From positions 80,422 through 144,421 of the forward strand of contig JANBPT010000009.1 in the NCBI GenBank assembly GCA_027575765.1: a stretch of DNA of 64,000 nucleotides, given 5' to 3'. The number at the start of each line of letters is the position of its first letter. The first letter of the stretch is position 1. This document shows positions 20,222 through 32,009 of the stretch, piece after piece. Source of the DNA: Tieghemiomyces parasiticus (taxonomy: Eukaryota; Kickxellomycota; Dimargaritomycetes; Dimargaritales; Dimargaritaceae). The position numbers were made by a program, and so were the translations under genes. A model generated the notes under the pieces. The model searched no databases and was not told where the DNA came from. It saw only the letters and a program-made list of their open reading frames with translations.

Positions 20222-22663
20222 CTACCACGTCTCAGTCATTGTAAGCAGTTGGCCCAAAAACTTGTCGGCGGTGGTTACTTGTTCGTCGGTGACCCGCAGC
20301 TGGAACGTAAGCGGGTTGGCCAACGCCTCGGTGGACGATGGGGAGTGGTTTGTCGCAGCGGAGTCAGTGGATGCATCATCCGCGGCTTTGCCGTCCGCCG
20401 GGAGGTCTGACGACTCGGCCTTGGTGCCCGCGTCGTTGTTGGGGTCCACACCAGTGGCATCTGGGGCGGGGGTCCGCACCCAGGACATCCGGGCGGCCAG
20501 ACTAACCACAAGTTTGTGCCGACGGGTCTCGGCACTCCCAGGTTTCCACGTCTCCTGAAGCAGAGGCCGCCCGGGCTCGGTACGGTACTGTTCGAGAAGG
20601 GCCAATAGAAGGTCGCACTGCCAGGCTGGCAGGTGGTCGTCCTCCGCGTAGGTGAAGGTCAGTTTCTTAGCCAGCGCGGAGGGATCGGACACCTGTGCAA
20701 AATCGATGCTGCGCCCCCCACCGACGTCATTACTGACGTTCGACGGGGCCGCTCTGGTGTCTACATAGAACCAGTTAATGAAGGATACGGAACCCGGTAA
20801 GTCGGGATCGTAAGGCCCCACAATCGCGCCTACGAACGGCGCTGAGCCGCTGTCCCCGGTGGTGGTGGGGGCATCCTGGCGGAACAGATTCTGGTAGTTG
20901 CATTGATTTTCCAAGTCCACCAGGGATGGGTCGGGCAGGAAGCAAGGGTGGGAATGGTACCAACCCACCACCTGGAGATCACGGTCGCGGATCTGCTGGC
21001 GTACCTCAAACTCCGAAGTGGGGTCCATCTCCACGTTCACACTGGCATTCTGGTCGGGGTCGCGGAGGGCCCGGCAAGGGAACGCGTGGTGGACCACCAG
21101 GGCCCGCGTGGCGGCGCACCAGGTCCCAGCGAGGAACCCAATGATCTCTGAGTTGCTAAGGTGCGCGTGGAAGTCCATACCCACCTGGGAGTTGGAGTGT
21201 ACACGGAGGGTGAACGGCTGGGACCTGGGACCGTTGGTGGCGGGCGCTCCGTGAAACAGCGTGCACTTGACCAAGGACAGCGGGTCGGTGTCGTCCGGAA
21301 GGCCGCCTAGCCGAGTGGTCCGCGCCCGGGAGCTACGTAGCCGGGATTGAGCGTAGCTGCTGCGAACGGTGGGGGCGGGTGGATCAACTGCCGGGCTGGG
21401 CTCGGGGGCGCTGGGTGTAGGCAAAGTGGCCCGCTTTGCCGGGCTAGATCGTTTAGCCGGTGAGGCGGCAGGTGCCTTGGGGGCCGGGGTACGTGGAGCA
21501 CGGGGCTTGGGCAGGGCAGTGGTGGCGGCGCGACGGTTCAGTTCCTCGGCGGTTAGGAAGGGAACTGACGTGGCTGGCTCGGTAGTCGGTGCCTCTGGAG
21601 CCAGGGTCCCCGTTGAACTCATCGCAGCGTCACCTAATTTCTCCTCAGCGGCCCGGCCTGGCTCGGCATCAATGATCGCGGAACACGACTTGGGTGAACT
21701 GGCCGAGGAAGTCGCAGTGGACACGGTGACCGAAGTCGGGGTGGTCGCAGCCGTGGCGATGGTGCGCTTGCCCAAGTAAGCTCGAGCCGTGGACGAGTTG
21801 GGGTCGAGAGGCTGGCCTGACAGGGTGTAGCCGGAACCGCTCTCCTGAACCTTGGCGGGCAAGGGTAAATTATCGCGGTACAGCTTGATGAAATGTTTCT
21901 GAGCGTGGCTACGGATTGACTTTTCGTCTCGGGTACGGACGTGAGTTCCAACCATCTTCCAGTCGCGGCCGTATAGCTCCAGGGCCTCTACAAAACGGGC
22001 GCGTTCGTCATCGAGGTACCCTCCACTACGCAGACCACTGGCATCCACCGCGATGGATCGGGTCGACGGGTTGGGTTTAGATCGTTTAGGGGCCGGGGAG
22101 GCTGTCGGAGCGGACGGTTCCGCCGGATTTGGTCCGTCGTCTTGGTCCGCGTCTGGTTGATCACCGCCCTCGGATCGGCGTCGCGGGGCCCGGGTTTTCT
22201 TAACCGGCGGGCTGCTATCGACTCCGGCACTCTTGCGACGCCGCCCGCGGCCCGATCCCCCGATGGCGGTGTTAGCCGCAACCCTACGGGCCCGGCCGCT
22301 AGGCTGGGTCGGATCGTAACTATCGTCCTCGTCGCTCATGTCTTCATCCATCTCGTAGTTTGTGCTCAATTCCTGGTAACCACCGTAGGCCCCGCCATAC
22401 CGCCGCTCGTCGTCGGCGAGCATACGGGCGATTAAGGCATTGGTGGCCTCGTCGGCGTCGGGCTCGGCCGTTGGTGGCGGTGACGGTGAACGGCTCGGCT
22501 CACGGGGGCGCCGTCCAGCACCCCGCCCACGTCCACGGGCCCGACCCCGGCCTCGACCACGGATGGCTTTGGCAGGCTTTGGCTCCGGCAGTGGACTGGG
22601 CGGCGATACGTCAGAGGGAGGAACTGCCGGCTCGGCGATAGTTAGCTCGGAGGACGACAACAT
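20222..22663 (-). CDS. Myb/SANT plus MPN (JAMM) protein, MYSM1-like histone H2A deubiquitinase
   Basis: An intronless frame of 813 codons with ATG at 22663. Residues 35-52 are an RG repeat. A Myb-like domain spans about 214-262 and contains the SHAQKHF variant of the SHAQKYF motif (252-258). A disordered Ala/Pro/Ser linker leads to an MPN domain at about 482-660. The JAMM metalloprotease set is complete: Glu506 in NSEIIGFLAG, then GWYHSHPCFLPDPSLVD with His570, His572, Ser580 and Asp583. The Myb-linker-JAMM order and the text around HSHP match MYSM1 (2A-DUB), which removes ubiquitin from histone H2A. No SWIRM domain is evident between the Myb and MPN parts, unlike vertebrate MYSM1. Nuclear location and histone substrate are inference. 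Confidence 0.85.
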   Translation of the reverse strand: MLSSSELTIAEPAVPPSDVSPPSPLPEPKPAKAIRGRGRGRARGRGRGAGRRPREPSRSPSPPPTAEPDADEATNALIARMLADDERRYGGAYGGYQELSTNYEMDEDMSDEDDSYDPTQPSGRARRVAANTAIGGSGRGRRRKSAGVDSSPPVKKTRAPRRRSEGGDQPDADQDDGPNPAEPSAPTASPAPKRSKPNPSTRSIAVDASGLRSGGYLDDERARFVEALELYGRDWKMVGTHVRTRDEKSIRSHAQKHFIKLYRDNLPLPAKVQESGSGYTLSGQPLDPNSSTARAYLGKRTIATAATTPTSVTVSTATSSASSPKSCSAIIDAEPGRAAEEKLGDAAMSSTGTLAPEAPTTEPATSVPFLTAEELNRRAATTALPKPRAPRTPAPKAPAASPAKRSSPAKRATLPTPSAPEPSPAVDPPAPTVRSSYAQSRLRSSRARTTRLGGLPDDTDPLSLVKCTLFHGAPATNGPRSQPFTLRVHSNSQVGMDFHAHLSNSEIIGFLAGTWCAATRALVVHHAFPCRALRDPDQNASVNVEMDPTSEFEVRQQIRDRDLQVVGWYHSHPCFLPDPSLVDLENQCNYQNLFRQDAPTTTGDSGSAPFVGAIVGPYDPDLPGSVSFINWFYVDTRAAPSNVSNDVGGGRSIDFAQVSDPSALAKKLTFTYAEDDHLPAWQCDLLLALLEQYRTEPGRPLLQETWKPGSAETRRHKLVVSLAARMSWVRTPAPDATGVDPNNDAGTKAESSDLPADGKAADDASTDSAATNHSPSSTEALANPLTFQLRVTDEQVTTADKFLGQLLTMTETW

Positions 22664-23726
22664 GGTTAATCAGACTACGGGGGGCGGGCACAGGGTTCGC
22701 GGACGGTAGAATAAGGATTTTGGGGGCTATTAGGACGACAGATAAATCACAATGGACGGATTACGGCTGAAGGAAACGCCAAAGGCGACGGTAATAAGGC
22801 TTTCGCGGAGGTGGATAGCGGGGTGTAAATAATAATCAGAGGGTGCAGGGGCGCTTAGCAATTGCCTAACAGGCTATGGCCGCCAGTTGGCCGGCAATAC
22901 GAAGCAATTGTGGAGCGGTAACGGGCGGATACCTGAGAGAAATAAGTAATCAAAGTCGGTTAGCGAAGACCACAAAGGGCAGTAGCAGGTTTGGCGGTTT
23001 TCCAGCGGGTGCCAAAGGTGTACCCTAAGCGTAAACAGTCCACCCCGTCCAGGCCAATCGGGCGCTTCTTACATAATTGGCCTCATTGGCACTGACCTCA
23101 GACGCCAGCTAGCACACTGTTCATCGCCCGTGCGGCTGGGCCGACAGGGGGAAAAAAATCAAGCAATACCCATTCCTCACTAGTCACCCGCGGCAGGCCC
23201 CAGCCTGAGGCCAGCACGGCCGCATCGGCTGCACAGAATGTATCAGCCACCAACTTACTTAAGGCCGCCCACTCTGGAGCCATCGTTGTCTAGCTTCACA
23301 ACATAACCCCAATCGGCGCCTTCAGCATGGGAGAGCTACCATATAGGTGTGCTGCGGCTCAAGCGGGAGCTAGTCAGTCCCTCGCCTATTCAAAGTTAAC
23401 AAGGGCGGAGGGTCAGGTTTCCTGTGGCTATTGGCGCTGCTGGGCCACCATCCAGCCCATGGGAAACCGAGCTAGCCCGTGCGCGTCTGGGAAAATTCGC
23501 TCGCCTAGCGCAGATCGCTAGCGCGGCAACCTCATCGCCTCTGTATACCCTAGATCCCCATGCACCACATCTCAATCGGAGCGTTCAGCCGAACGAAAAG
23601 CCTGTTACCAGCAAGTCCTCATCGCATTCCGCAAGGGGAATCCCACTACTTCCCCCCTCCCTCAAGCAGCCTTTCTCTCCGCACACAGCCTGTCCAATCC
23701 CTGCTGTCTCACGACGCACCGTAGCC
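22664..23726. other. Intergenic region between divergent genes, 1.1 kb
   Basis: Between the MYSM1-like gene (minus) and QTRT2 (plus). A 61-codon frame on the minus strand (23283-23098) looks peptide-like but has no supporting feature. Otherwise nothing seen. Confidence 0.4.
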
Positions 23727-25452
23727 ATGGCACTCTGTCAGTTCCAATTGTGCAAGATTCCCGAGGTTGGACTCCGCCTGGGCGTTTTGACCTTGTCGGC
23801 GACGCAACTCGAAAGGTACGGGCCAAACGAGACGTCCCTGATGCGCTTGGTTGGGTCTGCTTGCTTCTCACCACTGTGACGTCGACTAACCTTTCCTTTC
23901 TTGTTCGCGGTCTCACGGATACTATTGCCTTGGTGTCGTGCCTTAGCGCCCACAAGGCCGGGGCCAGAACCGGGTTACCGTCCCAATTGGAGACACCCCA
24001 CTTCATCACCAACACCAGGCGGGGTTTGGTGCCGCACCTGACCCCTGACAACGAGGAGCGACTGACGCCGGGTATCTTGGCCGTCTTCGCTGAACACCTG
24101 TAAGTCGATAGGTAGGCTAGTATCGGGTGGCCGATACGAGGCAACTAAGGTATGCGGATAAGGACCACTTGTCTCAGACTGGTAAGATTATATTCGGCTC
24201 GGCTACCGACTAACCTAAACCTTGTTATACCGCCTACCTCAGCATCGAACACGACCCACATCCAGTGACAACTCCCGACTATAGCATGCGCCAGATGTTA
24301 AACAATCGGGTAAGGTGATAACCAGTGCTCCCTTGACATCACGGGTTTGAGCGAATTTACAGGTCGAGTGCGCATTTGTGCTAACCGCTATGCGACATGT
24401 TCTTCCACGTATGACTTGCCGCCTCCGCCAGATCAATTGGACGCTGTTGGATATCCGAGATCCGGCTTTACCGCACGTCGCGGCCCCCCACGCCAACAAA
24501 TTCTACCGCACCGAGACCATGGGCGGCATACGCCAGGTAAGTCCCGTTCGTCTGTCTCTTGATTCTCCTACTGGCGCTTCGACTTCCGCCGGTGGCCTTG
24601 TAACTCACCAGCCTGGTCACACCAATCTCTCGGCCGTCCGCTCACCATATTTTTAAACAGCTCTCCCCGGCCAAGTACATGGGAATGGTCAACCAGTGTC
24701 AACCCGAGATTTTCGTGGCTATGGCCGAGGACCTTAATGGACCTGACGAGACCGAAGCGCGGATCAAGAAGTCCGTTGTTCACTCCCTGGCATGGCTCGA
24801 CGAGTGTCTACGGTTGCGGCAGCCGGCCTCAACTTCGGCCGCCTTCGCCAATCTAAACGGTAGTCGGCTGACCGACCTGCGCATTCAATCGGCCACAGAG
24901 TCTGCCCGACGGCCCGTAGACGGGTTTGTCCTCAATGACCTGTACCATGCCCCATCGGCCGAGATGCAACTAGACTGGATCACGGCCTCATTAGCCCCGC
25001 TTCCCGCAGCCAAACCACGCCTGGCCTATCGTATTGAGGACCCTCATCAGATTCTACGCGCCGTGGCGCGCGGCGTGGACCTCTTCGACGCCTCGTACCC
25101 GCTCGCCCAAGCGGACCGTGGCCATGCCCTGGACTTTACGTTCGGCTCGGAAGCCACCCCATCCAGTGCTACGGGGCAGGCGACTTCACTCCACCACGAT
25201 ATGAACGACCCGATCTACAAATCGGACCTCACCCCATTGGATGCTGCCTGCCCGTGTCTGGCATGTACGAGGTACACGCGAGCCTACTTGTACCACCTGC
25301 ACATGACCAAGGAAATGCTCGCCCGGGTCTTGGTAACCCTCCACAACCTCACCGTATTTGACCGGTTCTTTGCTGCCATCCGTGCCAGCCTCCATCGTGG
25401 CGATTTCACTAAGGAGGCGGCCGAATTCGAACGGCGTTATACCCTGCCGTGA
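23727..25452 (+). CDS. QTRT2: Queuine tRNA-ribosyltransferase accessory subunit 2 (QTRT2)
   Basis: Five exons join in phase: 23727-23815, 23947-24099, 24243-24309, 24363-24536 and 24661-25452, for 424 residues (family about 400-420). QTRT2 pairs with catalytic QTRT1 to exchange guanine-34 of GUN-anticodon tRNAs for queuine, at the outer mitochondrial membrane and in the cytosol. Family features in order are GLRLGVLTL, TPHFITNTRRGLVPHLTPD, the FYRTETMGGIRQ to SPAKYMGMVNQCQPEIFVAM segment, RRPVDGFVLNDLY, AVARGVDLFDASYPL, and the zinc site CPCLAC...H (Cys358, Cys360, Cys363, His389) with TRAYLYHLHMTKEML. The key catalytic Asp pair of QTRT1 is not expected in this subunit. Intron 3 is only 53 bp, the shortest in the window. 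Presence implies queuosine use, absent from budding yeast. I do not see QTRT1 here. Confidence 0.9.
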
Positions 25453-26481
25453 TCGAGGTTGGCCACGGCGGGTTTGCTCCAGGTTTGAGTTTACGCTTAG
25501 CACAAATATATCTTGTAGTTCTCTTGGCCTAAGTATTCCCAAATGTAGCCCAAACCCCCCGGCGCGCAAGGGCAGCGCCCTGGTCAATCGATGGGACAGC
25601 CAGGGGAGGGTATAGTGTAAATGTTAAAGTGACGAATGATATGAACCTTCGAAAGGCCTCCAACCTGTCCTACCTCACAATGGCAGGCCGGCACCAGCCC
25701 GGTTGTAGTACTGAGACTGGCGGGAGGTTTCTGCCAGGCAAGGCCGCCCTGCCTAATGGGATGAAATCAGTAAAGGTGCGGCCAGCGAACTCGGTTTCAC
25801 CGAACCCCCCCCCCCAATCCCCTTACCTGTTGCCTGGTGGACTTTGGCCGGCGCAGAGACCAGCACCTCTTTGGTTTCAGAGCGTCCTTACTTACTAGCC
25901 CCACTAGATATAGACCAAGGCCGGATCATTGACACTTGGCCCACGTTTATTCCTGACCTGCGCAGTTTTGGAGTCTCTCTGCCATTTCCGTGCCACCTCG
26001 ATATCCTGTAAGCTTGGACTTTCCCCACTTCATGGTGCATGCCGCCGTAGTTCTAGCGAGTGGGAAATTCACGATCCCCCCTCTTAACTTGGGGAAGCCC
26101 TGTGGCGCTCCCCTATATGCGTGACCCCCTATCTCCCACCACTGGGATGTAGTCGCTAGTGCCAACGGGTTCTCTACGCGACCGGGCGAGGACGTAGTGT
26201 GGCGCCAACTCATGAGCTCCTCCGGCCTACGCCGATTTAGCAACCAAGCCCACGCCAGAGAGTCATGCCATCTGACCTGCTGCATCACATCCTACTAACT
26301 GGTACTTGGCTCCTTTTCCACTCCCCCACCGACGTGCACTCATGGCCTCCATCCCACTCAGGGCACTCTTCTCACCGCTCACCTACCTTCGCCTAACTTA
26401 GCATCCCGTTTTCCTGCCCCCCTCGCGCGTACTTGGCCGCTGAACCCGCGTCCGCTGGCGACCACCGCCACTGCCGCCGCC
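25453..26481. other. Intergenic region, 1.0 kb
   Basis: Between QTRT2 and the RalGAP gene, both on the plus strand. Contains a run of Cs at about 25807-25815 and a pyrimidine-rich stretch just before the RalGAP start. No gene is supported. Confidence 0.45.
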
Positions 26482-29400
26482 ATGTTTTTGGAATGGATAA
26501 AGAAGCTGCACATTCTGACCCTACCAGAGGGTAAGCCAGCCCGCTCAATATCTATGGCCCTGAGATTGATAGGGTCTCTGTGCGGAGGTTACAGAGGCTG
26601 CGGGCGGTTCACGCCCGCTTCTGTACGCGCGCCCCCTGGTCCGCCCTAACCCTATGGCACTAACCGTTGCCGCGCTATATATTTCCCGCCCTAACTACTC
26701 CCAACGTTAGAGGGCGACTTGTTGGCCACCTTCCCCTTACGCACTCGGCGCGCGCTGCTGTTGGAGATCGTTCCGGTGCTATTAGACCCGGAGGCCAGCC
26801 AGGTTACCCTGCCCACCATCCGGCATGTATGGTGGGTCATGGTGATTCTGGGGCAGGCCTTCGAGATGCCGGTCGAGGACCTGGAGCTTACCGAGTCTGT
26901 GATCAATTTGTATCAGCAGTGGCTCCTGGACCCGCAGCAGCGGCCGCTGGCCTTCCGTAACGAAGCAACTCCCGAGGACGAGCAGAAACTCTACCAAAAA
27001 ATATTTCTCCACATGTCGATGATCTTTGAACCCCCCGTCCGACGCGGGGGCGCCACTTTGGCCGAGCCCGGGAACGCCGGCACCAGCTCCGCCTCCATCA
27101 TTTCAAGTTGCAGCAGTGCCTCCGCCACAGCCAATAGTTCAAGTAACAATGGGGTCGGTAACACCCTCGGATCGAGTAGAAGGCGAGGCGGGCCGCGCAC
27201 ACCTGTCGGCCATACCAGCACCCTCCCCGATATAATAATCCCGGGCAAGATCCGTGCCACAGACCCGGACTCCAACTACGTCGAGCTCTGCAAACACGCT
27301 ATCCAGGTCCTGACAACGGCCGGGCGGACTGTGGCCGTCCGCTGGTCCGAAGATACCTGGCGTGTGCTCCTCAAGGTCCTCCTGGGCGTGGCCGATTATA
27401 TGCTCACCTCCCACAACGTTGATGACAGCCATACCCACCGTATTGCAAGACCAATCCCTGCGGATATACTGGCTCACCCGGGACTCCCCGTGGCGGAGTG
27501 GGGTCGCGTGGACCTTCGGCGTCTGGCGCGGATCGGTAGCGAACTGGCAGAGCACCTGGTTCGGGTAAGTTATACCGTCGGACTGACCTTGGTGGGGTCC
27601 TCGGTGACCCTTCGAAACATACCGATTGCCAAAATAGAGACCATAGTAAGCCCTAACTAATATCTTGCGCAACCCGTCCTTACCTCCTCCCCCCTACCGC
27701 CTTTAGATCCTGTATGAGCTCTGGTTACGCTCAAAGATCGAGGACGACGAGGCATGGAAAGTCATGTCACAATGCTTCCAAAGTTGGTCCCACCATACCG
27801 ACCTCGCCCTGGAGTGGAACGCTATCGCTCTCGGCCTCACCAAGCGCGTGCTCCGCATCATGTACCACGACCGGCCTGGTATCGGGACCGGCCGCGTTAA
27901 CATTGCGTTCAAGGGCTACCACGTCAAACTGGACCTGCCTCCGAAATTCACCTACTACGCCTGGACTAAAGTCCTAGGTCTCGTCATAGATCCGGCCCAG
28001 CTGGCTCCCGCTAGCTTTGGAATCGTCATGGACGGTATCAGTGACCTAGTGGACCAGATGCTCGCGGTGGGAAATCTGCCTGAAACCTCCGAGGCAAAGC
28101 AGGGTGCACCCCCGGATCTCCTCTACCCACCCTCCGTGAACACTATGTTAAACATGTTCGGACCTTGGCTCTTCGCCGCCGCCCGCGTCGGGTCGGCTAA
28201 TGTAGCCTCCCCGTACGGTCCCACTAGTCCTATCGGGGGTCGGGCCACCGCAGGCCGTTGTCGGGCCTATCTCGATTTGATCCGAATCTTCACCACACCC
28301 CAAATCAACGGAGAAACACCCAACCACCGCGACTTGATGCGTTTCTACCAACTCCTGCGCGACGGGCTGGTCCGGGACGAATGCCTCCAGGCCATCACGC
28401 TGCACGGCGGGGCCCTGTTCGTTTCTGGCTTACCGGGTATCCATGTCCTCGTCCCGGAGTACCTGGCTGCCGTCAAGCGAATCATCCCCACCCTCGCTCC
28501 GGACTTCCACCTTGAAGTTGGCGTTGGGCTGTCCCCCTTGCGCTTAGCGGCTTTTCGTATCCTAAGCAGCGTGGTCAGTCTGCCCTCCCACTTCGCCCAC
28601 TTGCCCTTAAATTCCTCGGTGCGGCCTCCTACCCCCCGCGCATCCCCAGCCAACGGTAGCACGCGTCCGGCTGCCCCAGTCTGTCACCAGAGCGTACTGC
28701 CTAACCTAACCCAACCAGACCACCCCGGAACATCGACCCCACCCAAGGGATCCCACAGCTCCCGTAACCCGCTCTCGCCCGTTCGTGCTGCAGTCGGCCA
28801 GTCTAGCCCAAGCCGCGTCGCCCGCCTACGGGAATCAGTGCTGGGTGACGGAAGTGCGCGAAGTAGCAAAAGCCGAGAGGATAGCGGGGCGTCTCAACGT
28901 CCCTCAGGCACCAGGATAGAACCGCGCATCACGCGGCTCTCCCCTGACGACCAGCGCGAAATCATTGCCCGGTGGGTGCGCGAGGCCTATGCGACTGAGA
29001 TGGACCGCGTAGGTCTGTCGTTCGGCATTCTCAAGGTACAGATGGCAGAGCTCCTCCTTACCGCCTTCGCCTATGAGACCAACAATGATAACCTACGGTA
29101 CCTGACTCGCACCCTCATTCTACTGGTCTCCACCGACGTTGTGCAAACGCCCGACGTGGTTAAGGTGGCCTGTCGCGTCATACAGATGACAGTAAGTTCC
29201 TGGTCGACGATAAAAGGTAGTGGCGGCGCAGTTCTTTGGGATCGAAGTCAGACGTAACGGTGCCCTCACTGCCTCGCCCGCCCTGCACCACTTACCACAC
29301 CAGTCTATTAATTATTCTTCCTGGTTCATGTGTATTAACCCATCCCCACCTGGCCTATCCTGACCCCCTCTTCCTGACTCCATTACCTTCCACATCAGAT

Positions 29401-31804
29401 TCTGGGAGAGGACCCTTCCTCGCAGAACCTGTCTATCAGCCTTACGTTCCTAGACCGGATCGCCGACCTGCTCCCGCAATCCATCACCGAGACTGACTGG
29501 ATGATGGACTTCACCAACAGTCTCTACACCACCCTCAATCGGTTGACGCAGAACGCTTTCGTGACCTGGGATACCATTCAGCTGATCATTCAAACCATCG
29601 ACATTTTGCAGCGGTGGGCCACCTCCGGGTTCTGGCTGCCCCGCTACCCAGACAATTGGAAACGGCTGAACGTGCTATTTCAAACTCTGCTTCACTGGAC
29701 TCCACAGGGCGACCCGACCCTCCAGCGTATCCTGCCAACCCCGCACCTCACGGCCGTCGCCGCCGGATCTCGCCCGTCTGAGGAGGTCAACCACACTAGC
29801 ATCGGTGAGGAAATGGCCCAGCTCTTCACGTCCTTTTCGAGCGCCCGGGCTGCCCAGGACGGCATCCACGACCCCCACCATCACTGCCCACTGGGCGCCA
29901 ATTTCACGCCGCTGGACTACGTCCGTACCATGGCCTCGTACGCTTTGGGCCGGATCGTTTACCGCATATCCCAGGCCACCGTGTACAAGAAACCTGACCT
30001 CACCCCACTAGAGTTGGCTGACTTGCGTGTGATCCGTGAGCAGCTGGCACCGACGATGCGCGGTCCGGTGGACCCGGCCAAACCCGCTCTAAAAGCCTTG
30101 CCCAGAGTCCGTATGTTTTATTCTGAAAATTCTGTGGTGTGCATGATGCAAAACGTACGTGAGCTTGAACCCGACGATGCCAATGATTCGGGTGACCCCT
30201 ACCGCTATGGGTCCTGGGTGGTGGCCACCGCCCGCAACCTCACAGGCAAGATGTCCTGGCGGATGCTCAACGCCGGAAAGCTGCCCCTTCATTCAACCCC
30301 GGACCACCTGGATGAGTCCGTATCCAAAGAGCTGGGCGGTAGGCAGAACCGCCACGCAACCCCGCCCTCTAAGGCCACCCACCCGCCAGCGATACCCCGC
30401 ACCCGGGCCCCGGCGCCAGAGACCTGCAAGCGGCAACCCATGCCAGTCACGTTTCCCTTACGAGTTAGCCTTGACGAGGCGGAGGCCGGCCTTCTCCACT
30501 CAATCGATACCGTTCTGACCACACCAGATCCATTCTCCCAGGCGGAGGAGGCTAACCCCGATGTCCGTAAGGGTGCCGAAGTGTACCCCACCGCACGTGA
30601 GATCCGGCCTGACGCCATCCGGATCGCCCTAACCCAACTCGGCTATATGAGCTTCCACCCGAACCCAGGGCTCATCCCGTTGTCTCTTACCCAGGCACTC
30701 GTAAACGATATTGAGGCCCTCGACGCTCTCACCGAGAAGGCGATGGTAAACTGTACGGTATTGTACAGTCCCACTGAGGACCTGCAGCTAGCCGCGGCCA
30801 TTTTGCCTACCACCCCAGTTAGTCCGACCTTTATCAAGTACTGGCGCGCCCTGGGATGGTGCGTCAGCTTCCAATGCTATACGGGTCATATCAATCCGGC
30901 TCTAACCACAGGGCCCGACCGTGCGCTCGTGTACCGGGACGACCAAGTCGAGATTCACTACTACGTGCCCCAGCTCACGGCCTGCTGCCAAGGGATCCAG
31001 CGCGCGCCGTCCCCGGCCCCCGACGACCCGAATCCGCCGGTAAGCATCTCCGGCTTGCCGGAGCTCCTCCCCAAGGGTAAAGCCACCCCTGCCGTTCGTC
31101 CGCACGACCCCAGCGACGCGACGACCTACAGCCCCCAGCAGGCCTTTGCCACCTTCGACCAGTCGCTGCGGGGCTCCTTAACCACATTGGTGTGGGTGGA
31201 CAAGCCGCTTGTCCACAAGCCGCGCGACCTAGTGACACGCCTGATCAAAAACCACCACCTGCTCTACCTGGAGATGAACGGTCAGCGGCCCTCTAGTGGG
31301 TGTGAGGGTAACGAGTGTGGAGATTGGCAGACATTTGATGAGCCGGCACCGGCGACTTCGACCATCCCAGGGGGTAGCCAGATCCCCCAGCGGCCAGCCC
31401 ACGTTCGCCAGAGTAGCCACCCGGCCCACCAAGCCTATCGACCATGGCTACCGATGCCCGTATATATAGTGCTCAACCCGGTACCGCAGACCCGTGGCCA
31501 GTTTCTCCGTATCACGACCGTGATTGTCAACCCGGACCAGCCCAACCCACGGATGCACCGCTGGGTGGCTAACCTTGAGAAGCAGTTCAGCTATTTATCC
31601 GAGGGATTCATTGTGCCTTACGACGTCGTCAGCCGCTGGATTCGTTGGATCCTCATTCACGTCGAGCAGGCCGACATGATGTTCCGAGAAGGGTACCGCC
31701 ACGTCGCTGTCGCCCGGCGTATCGCCATCGAGAATATTGGCCGCCACCATCGGGCGACCGAGAGCACCATGTCCGACGTTCTGGAGAGCTTTTTTGACAA
31801 TTGA
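26482..31804 (+). CDS. Ral GTPase-activating protein beta-like subunit (RALGAPB homologue)
   Basis: Four exons, phase-consistent: 26482-26530, 26711-27564, 27707-29191 and 29399-31804, for 1597 residues (human RALGAPB 1494). The N-terminal tuberin/RalGAP helical region has ALLLEIVPVLLDPEASQVTL, FLHMSMIFEPP, RWSEDTWRVLLKVLLGVADY and ILYELWLRSKIEDDEAW, and the strong landmark SVNTMLNMFGPWLFAAARVG, matching VNSILNLFGSWLFDAA in RALGAPB. The C-terminus resembles a RapGAP fold (NCTVLYSPTEDLQ, FIKYWRALGW, RALVYRDDQVEIHYYVPQL). I cannot find the catalytic asparagine helix of RapGAPs, as expected for the non-catalytic beta subunit. In animals it partners a catalytic alpha subunit to inactivate Ral GTPases; the fungal target is unknown. 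Disordered linkers lie near residues ~605-700 and ~1085-1125. Confidence 0.85.
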
Positions 31805-31849
31805 AAGTACATTTTTCCTCATTCCCCGGTCCTTGACCTTGTAAATAAG

Positions 31850-31855
31850 AATAAA
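31850..31855 (+). terminator. Candidate poly(A) signal AATAAA
   Basis: An AATAAA hexamer 46 bp after the stop codon of the RalGAP gene, in AT-rich sequence. Position and sequence fit a cleavage/polyadenylation signal; it is not proven. Confidence 0.4.
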
Positions 31856-32001
31856 TTAGTACCCGGCAGTATACAACTGACGCCAGATGATAGAATGTGA
31901 CTGGCAACTGTGCGCCAACTTCTGGACCAGAGGCCAGGGGGCTATTACCACTTCTATTTACAGCGCCAACACTGGAGGGCTCTACCAGTCCACATCCCTT
32001 C

Positions 32002-32009
32002 TCACGTGA
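32002..32009. promoter_or_regulatory. TCACGTGA palindrome (bHLH E-box) upstream of PAM16
   Basis: An 8-bp palindrome about 490 bp upstream of the PAM16 start. It is the core site of Cbf1/USF/MITF-type bHLH factors. Function is inferred from recurrence in other intergenic regions of the window. Confidence 0.3.

Noticed and set aside
23098..23283. 61-codon minus-strand frame starting MAPEWAALSKLVADT
   Set aside because: It is peptide-like but isolated, with no homology cue or flanking exons; kept only as a note in the intergenic entry.
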